The notes beneath the pieces were generated by a model. The model saw nothing but the letters and a program-made list of their open reading frames with translations, had not been told where the DNA came from and ran no database searches. A program made the position numbers and the translations under genes. 64,000 nt of DNA from a virus, in the IMG/VR virus record IMGVR_UViG_3300024503_000441, positions 83,330 through 147,329 of that record, one strand, 5' to 3'. The stretch's first letter is position 1, and the number at the start of each line of letters is the position of its first letter. Below are positions 54,473 to 63,661 of the stretch, piece after piece.

Positions 54473-55108
54473 ATGATCAAGTTGACAAAAAATCAACTAG
54501 ATCCCAACGGTTACTGGGATAAACCCATAGGTAAGATGTTATACATACCCTTGCCTGAAGACCTTGCGCTATTTGATCAGAACGGATACGACCTAACTAT
54601 CCTGGAACAGCATTTTGCCAACACCAATGACGCTATCACACAACAGCATCGTAAACATCGTACAGCACTAAAACAAAACTGGTACACACAGGAAACAAAA
54701 AAGGAAGGTGCTGTCCTTAATCACAGCCTATTGTTTGAGCGTAAAGGATACACAGGAGCTGCCTTGGAGCAGCTTAAATTTTGGGCCAAGACTCTGCCGT
54801 TGATATACAAGATAATAGCCATGCGTCCTAAATGGGGTTTAGACTTTAGCATGGACTATGTTGATCGTGAAGGAAATGCTTTTGAAATACTCCATTGGGA
54901 GTACGATGGGTTTAGCTACGAAGAAATATGCGCAGTTAAAGATAAAATCGAGCCCGTGATTAACAGCATAGATTTTGAGCAAGCAGGACGCGATCTGCTT
55001 AAATACAAAGACAAATGGCATCATTTAGATTTTTTCGCACAGAGTGATTGGAAGTGTGATTTTTTTGGCATTCCCAAAGAACGATTTAAGATGGTGATCT
55101 GGGAATGA
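54473..55108 (+). CDS. Hypothetical protein
   Basis: A 211-residue aromatic-rich protein (LEQLKFWAKTLPLIYKIIAM, ILHWEYDGFSYEEI). No domain recognised. Its leader AAGGAGCGAATC is the early-gene leader and the perfect 10-base partner of the 3' UTR elements at 31211 and 38518, unusual among late genes here. Confidence 0.75.
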   Translation: MIKLTKNQLDPNGYWDKPIGKMLYIPLPEDLALFDQNGYDLTILEQHFANTNDAITQQHRKHRTALKQNWYTQETKKEGAVLNHSLLFERKGYTGAALEQLKFWAKTLPLIYKIIAMRPKWGLDFSMDYVDREGNAFEILHWEYDGFSYEEICAVKDKIEPVINSIDFEQAGRDLLKYKDKWHHLDFFAQSDWKCDFFGIPKERFKMVIWE

Positions 55109-55121
55109 TAAAGGATGATAA

Positions 55122-55949
55122 ATGAATAAACTCTTAGGTATTTTTATTTTAACCATGGCAGGTCTAGGTACCTGTTCAGTGTCTCATGCATGGGATCAAC
55201 GAGCACCACTTCCAGTAGATGCCTGCAAAGTACATAGCCCATGGGGATGGGCACAATCAAGCAGACCGGCACAGCCTATCTGCAGAGAAGCATATCTAGT
55301 AGCATATGATGCTCCTGTAAAGATACCTGCTTACGTGGCCTACACACTACTTCCACAAAATGCCTTAGGATGCTTTCCACGTACGAACGCATTCGTTGCG
55401 GACCAGTCAGTTCCAGGAGGACCAACTCCTAATGACTACGCAGGCACAGGCTACGACAAAGGACATGCCGCTCCCGATGGTGACTTAAGTTGGTCACAGA
55501 TCGTGGAGTATGAGAGTTTTTTGATGACCAATATGTATCCACAGCACGGAAGTTTAAATCGTGGAATTTGGAAACTACTGGAAACATCAGTCCGTGGGTG
55601 GGCGGTACAGCAGAATCGTCCTTTTACCATATACGTGGGGGCATTCTATGGCGCTGGTGATCCATTTATCGGAAATGGAGTCATCGTTCCGCATGGATAT
55701 TATAAGATCGTTATCGATCAACAAACAGGTGCCATAGCAGGCTGGGCATTCCCACACAATAAACCTTATGGCAATCTAGGCAATGACTTGACCAAGTTCC
55801 GTATGCCCGTAGCTGATATACAAAAACAAGCAGGAATAACATTTAAATATCCTGCCAATGCTAAAGAGCTACAACCAGGTCAAGAATGGCCAGTAGATTT
55901 TGGAGCATTAACAAATGCTAAACGTGCCAAGTGCGGGAAAGCCGATTAA
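55122..55949 (+). CDS. Secreted DNA/RNA non-specific nuclease (NucA/NUC1 family)
   Basis: A 275-residue protein with a signal peptide (residues 1-23). The active-site block GTGYDKGHAAPDGD has Lys in place of the usual Arg of DRGH. SFLMTNMYPQHGSLNRGIWK contains the Mg-binding Asn. Gly/Asn-rich C-terminus as in the family. Predicted periplasmic or extracellular DNase, perhaps for degrading DNA from lysed cells or blocking other phages. The Lys variant should be checked for activity. Confidence 0.88.
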   Translation: MNKLLGIFILTMAGLGTCSVSHAWDQRAPLPVDACKVHSPWGWAQSSRPAQPICREAYLVAYDAPVKIPAYVAYTLLPQNALGCFPRTNAFVADQSVPGGPTPNDYAGTGYDKGHAAPDGDLSWSQIVEYESFLMTNMYPQHGSLNRGIWKLLETSVRGWAVQQNRPFTIYVGAFYGAGDPFIGNGVIVPHGYYKIVIDQQTGAIAGWAFPHNKPYGNLGNDLTKFRMPVADIQKQAGITFKYPANAKELQPGQEWPVDFGALTNAKRAKCGKAD

Positions 55950-56761
55950 TGAAAACCTTTCGTGATTATCTGCTCGAAGCGGACAAAAAGAAAAAACAAG
56001 ATCTCAAAGATAAGGATATTGATTGGTCCGGTTTTGACGATCTCTTCTCTCCCAAAGCAGATAATCTACCTTCGGCTCCTGAACCAGAGCGTAGAGATGA
56101 ACCCCGTGATGAACCCCGAGGTGATGCTCCGCAACAGCGCAGAGCCAGTCAGTCTGATACACATAGAGCTACAAGAAACATAGAACCTAATCAACGTATG
56201 CGAGACCTGCTTGGTCGTATGCGAGACATAGATGCAGATCCAGATGATCCAGGATATCCTGAACCTGATCAACAAAACTTACCAGCGGTTGATGTTAACA
56301 CTCGTAACTTGCCTGCAGTCGCTGGAACCAATCTAGCAGCAGCAGGTATACAAAATCCCGAGTTCCATCAAGTGGCTAATCTTCCAGGCAATATGCAACG
56401 TGCTATCCGTACACTAGGCAGACATCTGTTTAGATCGTTTACTCGCACAGAAACAAATGATATTTGGATGATTGGTAATCTTAACGGACAAGGACCTAAT
56501 ACTAGACAAGAAGTAAATGCTGTAGGAAACTGGGCTCGCGAAAATGGCGAAGATGTAGGTACAGGCGATATAGATTTTGATACAACTATCCCAGGATATC
56601 AAGCACAGATACATCAGTACTCTGCAGGCGGAATACGCTGGCTATTAGTACGAGATGAGTTTGGTGATTATATCTATAGCTGGCCTGAACAGGATAGTGT
56701 ACACCCAGTAGAAAACCCCAGAGCTCTAGGACATGATCGTCCTAGACTACCTAACCGATAA
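55949..56761 (+). CDS. Putative capsid-targeted protein
   Basis: A 270-residue protein. MKTFRDYLLEADKKKK is the closest match here to the T4 capsid targeting sequence (MKTYQEFIAE), with an L-x-E site at residues 8-10. A low-complexity, Arg/Asp/Pro-rich linker (EPERRDEPRDEPRGD) leads to a C-terminal folded domain (DIDFDTTIPGYQAQIHQYSA). Likely packaged in the head and possibly injected. TAATG overlap with the nuclease gene. Confidence 0.75.
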   Translation: MKTFRDYLLEADKKKKQDLKDKDIDWSGFDDLFSPKADNLPSAPEPERRDEPRDEPRGDAPQQRRASQSDTHRATRNIEPNQRMRDLLGRMRDIDADPDDPGYPEPDQQNLPAVDVNTRNLPAVAGTNLAAAGIQNPEFHQVANLPGNMQRAIRTLGRHLFRSFTRTETNDIWMIGNLNGQGPNTRQEVNAVGNWARENGEDVGTGDIDFDTTIPGYQAQIHQYSAGGIRWLLVRDEFGDYIYSWPEQDSVHPVENPRALGHDRPRLPNR

Positions 56762-56764
56762 ATA
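56758..56764 (+). promoter_or_regulatory. Late promoter ATAAATA, 4 bases before ATG
   Basis: GATAAATA, CAAG, ATG at 56769; it overlaps the stop of the previous gene. Confidence 0.6.
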
Positions 56765-56768
56765 CAAG

Positions 56769-57647
56769 ATGAGATTAGAAAGCTGTCAACTATTTGCTCG
56801 ACTATGTGAATCTACTCTAGTAGAAGCTAGTAGCACATTAGACATGGTCAAAGGGCATCCAGGCGCACAACAGACTGTGCAGTATCTTCACACCAAGATG
56901 GGTCTATCACACGACCAACAATATCAACCAATACCTAAGATCCTTTGGAATGATCTTAAATCTAACTACAAAGGCACATGGGTATTGATCAAAGGAGCCA
57001 CAGGCACGGGTGCTATCAAGTATGATGGTCGTTCATATACAGCAGTAGCTAGTGCAGGCGGCGAACCAGCAACAAAAACAGATGATCGTGGCGGAAACAT
57101 ATTAGATTTCCTAAAAGGACAGATCGGTAATCCTAAGAGTTATAAGTTCTTTACAGGTAAAGAGCAAGGCAAAGTCAAAGACGTACAACGCAAACGTCAA
57201 GAGCTACGTGGCACAAGCTCGCCTACAGAAATGAATCAAGAAAAACTTTTGACAAAGTTTCGACCACTATGGGTTAAAGCAATGAACGCCGCCATAGCCG
57301 ATGTCAAAGGACACGTAGCCAATCAAATCAAGAATGATGCTTTTGAAAAAGCCAAACATAAACTAGAACACATACAACGATTACAGAATGGAATCGATGC
57401 TCTAGAAGTCGGAGGAGATACTCCTGGATTCTTAAACACTGCCATAAACTCAGCAGTACTAATGGCCGCATCACATTACTATCCAGATGAAACTGGCGAA
57501 ATCACACGCAGCAGATACGGCAGTGGTAGTTACAGTTCACAGTTTCCAGAAGGACCACAGAAACTATTAAAAGATATTTCATCTGGTGATACTAGCAAGA
57601 TAGGAACGATATTGGCATTCTTTAAGAGGAGTTTGATTTCAGGATGA
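56769..57647 (+). CDS. Putative capsid-targeted protein
   Basis: A 292-residue basic protein. N-terminus MRLESCQLFARLCESTLVEA offers an L-x-E site at residues 17-19. The start at 56769 is set by the late promoter; the longer frame starts inside the previous gene. Charged helical middle (KDVQRKRQELRGTSS, FEKAKHKLEHIQRLQ) and Ser/Tyr-rich end. Possible internal DNA-binding protein. Confidence 0.72.
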   Translation: MRLESCQLFARLCESTLVEASSTLDMVKGHPGAQQTVQYLHTKMGLSHDQQYQPIPKILWNDLKSNYKGTWVLIKGATGTGAIKYDGRSYTAVASAGGEPATKTDDRGGNILDFLKGQIGNPKSYKFFTGKEQGKVKDVQRKRQELRGTSSPTEMNQEKLLTKFRPLWVKAMNAAIADVKGHVANQIKNDAFEKAKHKLEHIQRLQNGIDALEVGGDTPGFLNTAINSAVLMAASHYYPDETGEITRSRYGSGSYSSQFPEGPQKLLKDISSGDTSKIGTILAFFKRSLISG

Positions 57648-58756
57648 AACTAAAACAAATATTCGAAGCCAATGTTGCTGCCAAGATCAAAGATCCCAAG
57701 ATGATCAAGATGATCGGTATCGCTATGCGACACGATCACACTATTCCAAAACATCTAATAGGCAAGCTAGGACCTAAGCCTACAGACGAACAGATCGTAA
57801 AGCTATGGAGCGATCTATTAGACCAGAGCCTAAGAGCCACAGACTACGGCGATGTTTCTGCCGACGGCAAGTTTGATGAATGGTTAACTCGTTTATATGT
57901 AAACGGACAACTAGATTATGAAGACGTCAACGGTGAAGGTGGAGATGCACTAGGTGCATGGAAAGCTCTAAGTATACGCGGTAGACTAAAAGAAAAAGAT
58001 CAAGATTTTAACAGATTCAAAAGCCTAAGACAGATACAGAACATCGTTCGTGATCGCGATTATCAAAACGAACTACGTAGAATCAAAGACGCAGAAGTCA
58101 TTGAAAAACACAAGCGCGAAAAGAAAGAAATCACACTGATCGACGATGATCGTTTCCTAGTAACTGTTCCTATGAACTATGGTTCATGTTATACATTCAA
58201 CAACGAACACGGATACCAAGCAAGTTTCTGTACAGGATCTAGCTCGGGACTTCAATGGTTTAATCGTTACGCCGATGACGGCCCTATCGTTAGTATCTTT
58301 GACAAACAAAACGCAGACGATGTCAACGGTAAGTGGCAGATGCATGCCCCAACTAACCAGTTGAACAACGGTAACCAGACTGTGCGCAGTGATGAAAGAT
58401 TCTCTGAACTATTTCCTGGGTTGATGAAACGCATCGTTGCAGCTATTGAACAGAAAGGCGAAGAAATCAAATCTAACAGCACAGGTATAGTATCAGGTGG
58501 GTATGATATTGCACAGAGTGTTGCTGATATTAAACGCAGATTCCCATTATCATACGCCAGCGAAGCTCCTAAAGCCGACAAAGAAGAAGGCGACTCTAAC
58601 GATGGTGAAGGTACCTGGTTAGTCACACATACTCAAACAGGACGTACAGCACGTATCCCTGCAGAAAGCAGAGATGATGCACAACAAAAACTTCTAGCAA
58701 GACATCCAAATATTAACTTAGACGACTTCACGTTTGAACTACAACGAGAAGAGTAA
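57644..58756 (+). CDS. Putative capsid-targeted large protein
   Basis: A 370-residue protein. MKLKQIFEANVAAK carries an I-x-E site at residues 6-8. The central block GSCYTFNNEHGYQASFCTGS followed by WFNRYADDGPIVSIFDKQN belongs to a recurring phage family of unknown function. The C-terminal region is acidic, then DDAQQKLLARHPNI helical. ATGA overlap with the previous gene. Last gene before the cargo block. Confidence 0.75.
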   Translation: MKLKQIFEANVAAKIKDPKMIKMIGIAMRHDHTIPKHLIGKLGPKPTDEQIVKLWSDLLDQSLRATDYGDVSADGKFDEWLTRLYVNGQLDYEDVNGEGGDALGAWKALSIRGRLKEKDQDFNRFKSLRQIQNIVRDRDYQNELRRIKDAEVIEKHKREKKEITLIDDDRFLVTVPMNYGSCYTFNNEHGYQASFCTGSSSGLQWFNRYADDGPIVSIFDKQNADDVNGKWQMHAPTNQLNNGNQTVRSDERFSELFPGLMKRIVAAIEQKGEEIKSNSTGIVSGGYDIAQSVADIKRRFPLSYASEAPKADKEEGDSNDGEGTWLVTHTQTGRTARIPAESRDDAQQKLLARHPNINLDDFTFELQREE

Positions 58757-58759
58757 GAA

Positions 58760-58844
58760 CACCCTACCTTAGGACGTTATGCGTTACAGGGTGGCCCGGC
58801 TGCTGGGCTGGAACGGAGTAGGAGTCGTGCCCGAGGACCGTTCC
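58760..58844 (+). ncRNA. Three-hairpin structured RNA, candidate
   Basis: Consecutive stems CACCCT/AGGGTG (58760-58793), GCCC/GGGC (58794-58808) and GGAACGG/CCGTTCC (58810-58844), GC-rich, in a 148-base non-coding gap before the isocitrate lyase gene. No T tract, so not a simple terminator. May be a 5' or 3' UTR element. Confidence 0.4.
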
Positions 58845-58875
58845 TAAAGTGAGCATCATTCTCTTGTGCAGAGCC

Positions 58876-58882
58876 ATAAATA
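58876..58882 (+). promoter_or_regulatory. Late promoter motif ATAAATA
   Basis: CATAAATA 22 bases before the isocitrate lyase ATG; a perfect AAGGAG lies in between. Shows that the metabolic gene is wired into phage late control. Confidence 0.58.
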
Positions 58883-58904
58883 CTAGGCTTTTAAGGAGAT
58901 ATGA

Positions 58905-60113
58905 ATGAAGAAGCGTAACTACACACAAGACACAGTCCGTAAACTACAAGGCTCTGTGCAAATAGAGCATACACTAGCTAAACGTGGTGCCACAAAACTA
59001 CGTGAGCTATTAGCGACAGAACCCTATGTCGCAACGCTAGGAGCATACAGCGGCCAACAGGCTGTTCAACATGCCAAAGCAGGACTAAAAGCGATTTATC
59101 TATCAGGTTGGCAAGTGGCTGCTGCTGCTAATACAGCTAATCAAGTATACCCAGACCAAAGTCTATACCCAGTAAATTCAGTACCAACGATTGTTAAACA
59201 GATTAACAATGCATTCCGTCGTGCTGATCAGATTGAATATTCAGAAGGTAAAGTAGAAACAGATTACTTTCTACCAATCGTAGCAGATGCTGAAGCGGGA
59301 TTCGGCGGAGCACTAAACGCATACGAACTAATGTCAGCGATGATCGAAGCAGGCGCAGCCGCAGTACATTTTGAAGATCAACTATCTAGCGAAAAGAAAT
59401 GTGGGCACTTAGGCGGCAAGGTTCTAATCCCAACTAGCCAAGCTATTCGTAACTTACAGGCTGCAAGGTTAGCCGCAGATGTGGCAGGAGTTGACACAGT
59501 TATTCTAGCACGTACAGATGCAGAATCGGCAACACTTATCACTAGCAATCACGATCCATTGGACAAGGATTTTATTATCGATGAACGCACTGAAGAAGGT
59601 TTTTACAAGTTTAAAAATGGGCTTGATGCATGTATTAGGAGAGGTCTTGCTTATGCCCCTTACGCTGATCTCTTATGGTTCGAAACTAGTACACCTGATA
59701 TTGCACAGGCTAAGAAATTCGCCGATGCTATACATGCTGAGTTTCCAGACCAAATGTTGGCTTATAATTGCAGTCCTAGTTTTAATTGGCGCAAGTTTTT
59801 ATCTGTAGAAGAGTGTGAAACATTCCAGCGTGAGCTAGGCGAGCTTGGTTATAAGTTCCAATTTATTACACTAGCAGGTTTCCACTCAGTTAACTTAGCA
59901 ACATTTGAACTAGCAGAAGCATACAAGGCACGTGGTATGGCTGGTTACAGTGAAATGCAACAACGTGAGTTTGCCGCACAAGAGCGTGGCTTCACAACCG
60001 TTAAACATCAACGTGAAGTTGGCGTTGGCTACTTTGATTTAATTAGCGAAGCAGTTGGGGCAACGAGTACTGTAGCAAACAAACACTCAACGGAGGCGGA
60101 TCAATTCCATTAA
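58905..60113 (+). CDS. aceA: Isocitrate lyase
   Basis: A 402-residue enzyme that splits isocitrate into glyoxylate and succinate. The catalytic signature KKCGH is at residues 164-168 with Cys166 as base. [11 protein letters not shown] and the substrate region [20 protein letters not shown] are intact, and [18 protein letters not shown] follows. Length is a little under bacterial AceA (about 430). No malate synthase is seen in the window, so glyoxylate would pass to host enzymes. Desaturase gene follows one base later. Confidence 0.95.
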   Translation: MKKRNYTQDTVRKLQGSVQIEHTLAKRGATKLRELLATEPYVATLGAYSGQQAVQHAKAGLKAIYLSGWQVAAAANTANQVYPDQSLYPVNSVPTIVKQINNAFRRADQIEYSEGKVETDYFLPIVADAEAGFGGALNAYELMSAMIEAGAAAVHFEDQLSSEKKCGHLGGKVLIPTSQAIRNLQAARLAADVAGVDTVILARTDAESATLITSNHDPLDKDFIIDERTEEGFYKFKNGLDACIRRGLAYAPYADLLWFETSTPDIAQAKKFADAIHAEFPDQMLAYNCSPSFNWRKFLSVEECETFQRELGELGYKFQFITLAGFHSVNLATFELAEAYKARGMAGYSEMQQREFAAQERGFTTVKHQREVGVGYFDLISEAVGATSTVANKHSTEADQFH

Positions 60114-60114
60114 T

Positions 60115-60816
60115 ATGCTTATTATAATCTATACCTTGGTGATGGTACAAATCACTATTGCTTGTGTTACTTTGTATTTGCATCGTAGTCAAGCACACAG
60201 AGCAGTATCATTTCATCCAGTGGTTAGTCATTTCATGCGTTTATGGTTATGGTTAACAACAGGTATGAACACTAAGGAATGGGTTGCAGTTCATCGCAAG
60301 CACCATCAAGCAAGTGACACAGCGACAGATCCACATAGTCCTAAAATATATGGTATCTGGCGTGTACTGTTTGGTGGTGCATTTCTTTATGTTAAAGCAA
60401 AGAATGATCCTGAAGTTATAAAGTTAGGTATTGGAACACCTAACGATTGGATAGAAAATAAAGTTTACACTCCCCACCCCTTTGCAGGGATTCTATTGAT
60501 GTTGGTCATTGACCTTGTTCTTTTTGGCCTTGCTGGGTTTATAGTGTGGGGAGTTCAGATGCTTTGGATTCCGTTTTGGGCTGCTGGAGTTATTAACGGC
60601 CTTGCACATTGGATAGGATATAGGAATTATGATACAAAAGACACTTCTCGTAATCTTGGGCCTTTTGGTGTTTGGATTGGTGGTGAAGAACTTCATAATA
60701 ATCACCACGGAGACGGTGCAAGTCCTAAATTCAGCACTAAGTGGTACGAAGTAGATATCGGCTGGATTTATATTAAAACGTTAGAATTTTTTAAATTAGC
60801 AACTATTAGAACTTAG
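60115..60816 (+). CDS. Fatty acid desaturase (delta-9 acyl-CoA type)
   Basis: A 233-residue membrane desaturase with all three histidine boxes: HRSQAH (23-28), HRKHH (60-64) and HNNHH (near 194). Hydrophobic segments at 1-20 and about 120-155. Shorter than typical (about 300), so the N-terminal membrane helices are trimmed, but the di-iron site is complete. It would introduce double bonds in host lipids, changing membrane fluidity in infection. Co-transcribed with isocitrate lyase. 11-base overlap with the convergent gene. Confidence 0.92.
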   Translation: MLIIIYTLVMVQITIACVTLYLHRSQAHRAVSFHPVVSHFMRLWLWLTTGMNTKEWVAVHRKHHQASDTATDPHSPKIYGIWRVLFGGAFLYVKAKNDPEVIKLGIGTPNDWIENKVYTPHPFAGILLMLVIDLVLFGLAGFIVWGVQMLWIPFWAAGVINGLAHWIGYRNYDTKDTSRNLGPFGVWIGGEELHNNHHGDGASPKFSTKWYEVDIGWIYIKTLEFFKLATIRT

Positions 60817-61540
60817 TTGCAATAAATTCTGCTTCAGGAATACGTGTGTGGGTATTTTTACTACCTAACACAATTACAATTCTGCGACCAATATCAGTAT
60901 CTAACATCATCGCAATACAACCTCCACTGGCTCTTATGTAGCCAGTTTTGCTGACTATAAAGTCGTGACGTTTTCCAATGATAGGATTAGTGTTATTAAA
61001 TATCAACCATTTTTTACGCATTTTAATTTTTACATGAGGTGTGCTGGCCGATTTAACAATTTCAGGATAGGTCTTAGCAACTATAACTTGTTTAACTAAA
61101 TCAGTTGCGGTGCTTACATTAAACACTCCTAAGCCAGTTGGGTCTACATACTTTGTATCGTGCATACCAATAGAGTGTGCTTTTGCATTCATAGCTCTAA
61201 CACAGGCAACTTTGCCGTTAGGAAAATGTTCGCACAAGAGTTCTGCAGCTTTATTATCGCTATGCACAAGTGCTAACTGCAATGCTTCGCCCCGTGTGTA
61301 TTTGCCAATACGTTCATCTAGATCTTGATGAGCATCTAACACAACCATTGCAGTCATTAATTTTGTAATACTAGCTATACTGCGAATTTCAGTTATGTTG
61401 TCACTTTGAATAACGTTGCCGGATTCATCGGCCACGAGCCAGCTTTGAGCGGTGATAGGCAAAGGTTTGGAGCTGGTGGCATTTGTTTGCCCGCTATAAA
61501 AAACGGAAAGTAATACCAATATAGAAAAGATTCTACCCAT
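60806..61540 (-). CDS. D-alanyl-D-alanine peptidase (S11 family, PbpG-like)
   Basis: A 244-residue exported enzyme. Signal peptide at residues 1-21. Active-site motifs SITK (Ser57, Lys60), SDN (94-96) and KTG (near 200). The C-terminal membrane-anchoring helix of DacA types is absent, as in endopeptidase PbpG (DacA family). It cleaves peptidoglycan cross-links, so it may assist lysis or entry. It has its own leaderless sigma70 promoter. Confidence 0.92.
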   Translation of the reverse strand: MGRIFSILVLLSVFYSGQTNATSSKPLPITAQSWLVADESGNVIQSDNITEIRSIASITKLMTAMVVLDAHQDLDERIGKYTRGEALQLALVHSDNKAAELLCEHFPNGKVACVRAMNAKAHSIGMHDTKYVDPTGLGVFNVSTATDLVKQVIVAKTYPEIVKSASTPHVKIKMRKKWLIFNNTNPIIGKRHDFIVSKTGYIRASGGCIAMMLDTDIGRRIVIVLGSKNTHTRIPEAEFIATKF

Positions 61541-61546
61541 AGATCT

Positions 61547-61575
61547 ATTGTACGCTCTAGTATAAATTCTGTCAA
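61547..61575 (-). promoter_or_regulatory. sigma70 promoter, leaderless geometry
   Basis: TTGACA, 17 bp, TACAAT, AGATCT, ATG at 61540 on the minus strand. The -35 lies just past the upstream stop. Confidence 0.83.
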
Positions 61576-61576
61576 A

Positions 61577-63661
61577 TTATTTTTCATGTGCGATAAACTC
61601 GCCATTCCAATCATCGCCTAGATCTTGTTGTTTCATAAAGTCACAACGCTCGATCCACATTTTATAGTACTTGTCCATTTGTCCGTTAAATGAACCTTTC
61701 ATTTCATCACAGAGTATTTTGGCTGCATCAAATTGTTTGAGCTTATACAATTCGTGCATCTTATTGTGTGTTATACGAGACTTGTTATATTCTTTAACAT
61801 CGCCTTTGATGCGTAATGCTGTATAGATACTATCAGCAACAGTCTTACCTTTTGGCTGTAAGTTATCCAAATACAAGTAAAAGAAATCATCTTTACTACG
61901 GTTATATGTTTCAGCACCAATAATACATAGCACACCATATGCTTTACAACGTGCCTCTAAACGTGCCGCAGTACTAACCATGTCACCTAAGATGTCATAG
62001 CTGTGTCGTTCTGTTGAACCCATTTCACCAATAAATCCAATACCACTATTACAACCCCAACCCATTGCTGCTGGAGGTAAACCTTGTGCTTCCATTATCT
62101 TAGTGTATTCATCTACAGCATCTAACATTTCTAAGCCAACACGCACAATAGTTTTAGCATGGTCTGGATCATCAATAGGCGCACCATGAATGTGCATACT
62201 TGCGTCACCTACATACTTGATAACCATACCTTTGTTTTCAAGCATAGGCTTACTGATAGCATCCATGTAGCCGTTCATGTATTTGCCAAGTCCAGCAACA
62301 TCATCACCGTAGTGTTCGCCAATTGGTGTAAAGCCGCGTAAGTCACTAAACATAACACTAACATCTTTCCTTACACCACGCTTAATTAAATCGGGATCTT
62401 TTTGTAACATTTCCACAACTTCTTTTGAGCAATATCCTGCAAACTGTTTCTTTATGGCTTGCTTTTGTAAGAATTCGCTGACAAACTTGACACCGTAGGC
62501 ATGCAGAGCGACCAAGAGTAGGCCAACTCCAATGGCAGTAGCGTCAAATAACCATAGATAGAGATCGTACATAACCCAACTGCCAACAGCAGAGCCGCCA
62601 ATGATAATAATAGTCGATGCCAAACCTGCATATACATACCTCGTTAAGAAAATTAATAAAATGCCGGCAACAAGTAATGTTATAATTTCAACACCATCTG
62701 CATAGTCTGGTCTTTGAATGTTAACTTGATTAGCCATTGTAGCAATAACAGCCGCTTGCATTTCTTGTGGCCAAACACTTCCAATACTAGTTGGTACAGG
62801 GTTCCCTAGTCCAGCGGCCGCAGTTCCTACAATGACAATAGCACCACCAAAGTCTTTTGGAAGATTAGCCATAGAAACTGAACGAGATTTTTGACTCCAG
62901 TCAACCCATACTCGACCTAAACTGTCTGTTGGAATTATTCCAATGTCTCCAGGTAATCTCATTTTTTCAACGCCACCTTCAAACAGTTTAACTTGGAATG
63001 TTGAATTAGCTGTTGCAACTCTCATTGTTTCCATTGCAAGACTTGGATATAATTTACCATCAACTGTAACAATTAAAGGCAATCGACGATTAACACCATC
63101 AACTTCTGGCAATGTGTTTGTAGTTCCTACACCAGCTGCAGCATTTTCTAATCTAGGAATGTTAGCAATTAATCCAGGATAAGTTACAATTTGATCTAAC
63201 CATTCTGGATTAAGTACGGCACTACCTGGAACTTTTGGTGTATTTTTTGTCTTTTGTGCTGGGGTATTAGGCAGAACTACAGGATAGTGTTTTAATATCT
63301 GTTCTAGAGCTTTGTCTCCTCCTTGTCTGTCTGCTTCTGGCATTAAGACATTCCATACTACTAGTCCAGCTTTGCGAGCATATAGATCTTCAATCATATC
63401 TGCATAGACTTCTCTGTTAAACGGCCACTGTCCGTATTTGGCCATAGTATCTTCGTCTATGTTTACAGTATAGATATTATTTTCTACTGCTGGTTTACTT
63501 GTTATTAGTGTGTCAAAGTAACGTAATCGTACACTTTCTACAAATGTTGGATCAGATATTCTTAATCCTAGAATTAAGGCTAGTGTTAATAGTGCTGTCC
63601 ATGGACTAACTAATATTTTTTTAACGTGGAATTGCGGCAGCTTTGGCAGGGAGATCTTCAT
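61577..63661 (-). CDS. CHASE2 sensor-adenylate/guanylate cyclase
   Basis: A 694-residue membrane sensor. TM1 at about 16-34, an extracytoplasmic CHASE2 domain (about 35-330, with FNREVYADMIEDLYARKAGL), three TM helices (about 335-405), and a class III cyclase domain. The latter has metal Asp in FSDLRGFT and YVGDAS, Lys in VIKYVGD and Asp in SYDILGD (adenylate preference). The transition-state Asn is Ser here (GDMVSTAAR instead of GDxVNxAAR). It would make cAMP in response to a periplasmic signal. Read with the lipoprotein gene upstream. Confidence 0.93.
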   Translation of the reverse strand: MKISLPKLPQFHVKKILVSPWTALLTLALILGLRISDPTFVESVRLRYFDTLITSKPAVENNIYTVNIDEDTMAKYGQWPFNREVYADMIEDLYARKAGLVVWNVLMPEADRQGGDKALEQILKHYPVVLPNTPAQKTKNTPKVPGSAVLNPEWLDQIVTYPGLIANIPRLENAAAGVGTTNTLPEVDGVNRRLPLIVTVDGKLYPSLAMETMRVATANSTFQVKLFEGGVEKMRLPGDIGIIPTDSLGRVWVDWSQKSRSVSMANLPKDFGGAIVIVGTAAAGLGNPVPTSIGSVWPQEMQAAVIATMANQVNIQRPDYADGVEIITLLVAGILLIFLTRYVYAGLASTIIIIGGSAVGSWVMYDLYLWLFDATAIGVGLLLVALHAYGVKFVSEFLQKQAIKKQFAGYCSKEVVEMLQKDPDLIKRGVRKDVSVMFSDLRGFTPIGEHYGDDVAGLGKYMNGYMDAISKPMLENKGMVIKYVGDASMHIHGAPIDDPDHAKTIVRVGLEMLDAVDEYTKIMEAQGLPPAAMGWGCNSGIGFIGEMGSTERHSYDILGDMVSTAARLEARCKAYGVLCIIGAETYNRSKDDFFYLYLDNLQPKGKTVADSIYTALRIKGDVKEYNKSRITHNKMHELYKLKQFDAAKILCDEMKGSFNGQMDKYYKMWIERCDFMKQQDLGDDWNGEFIAHEK

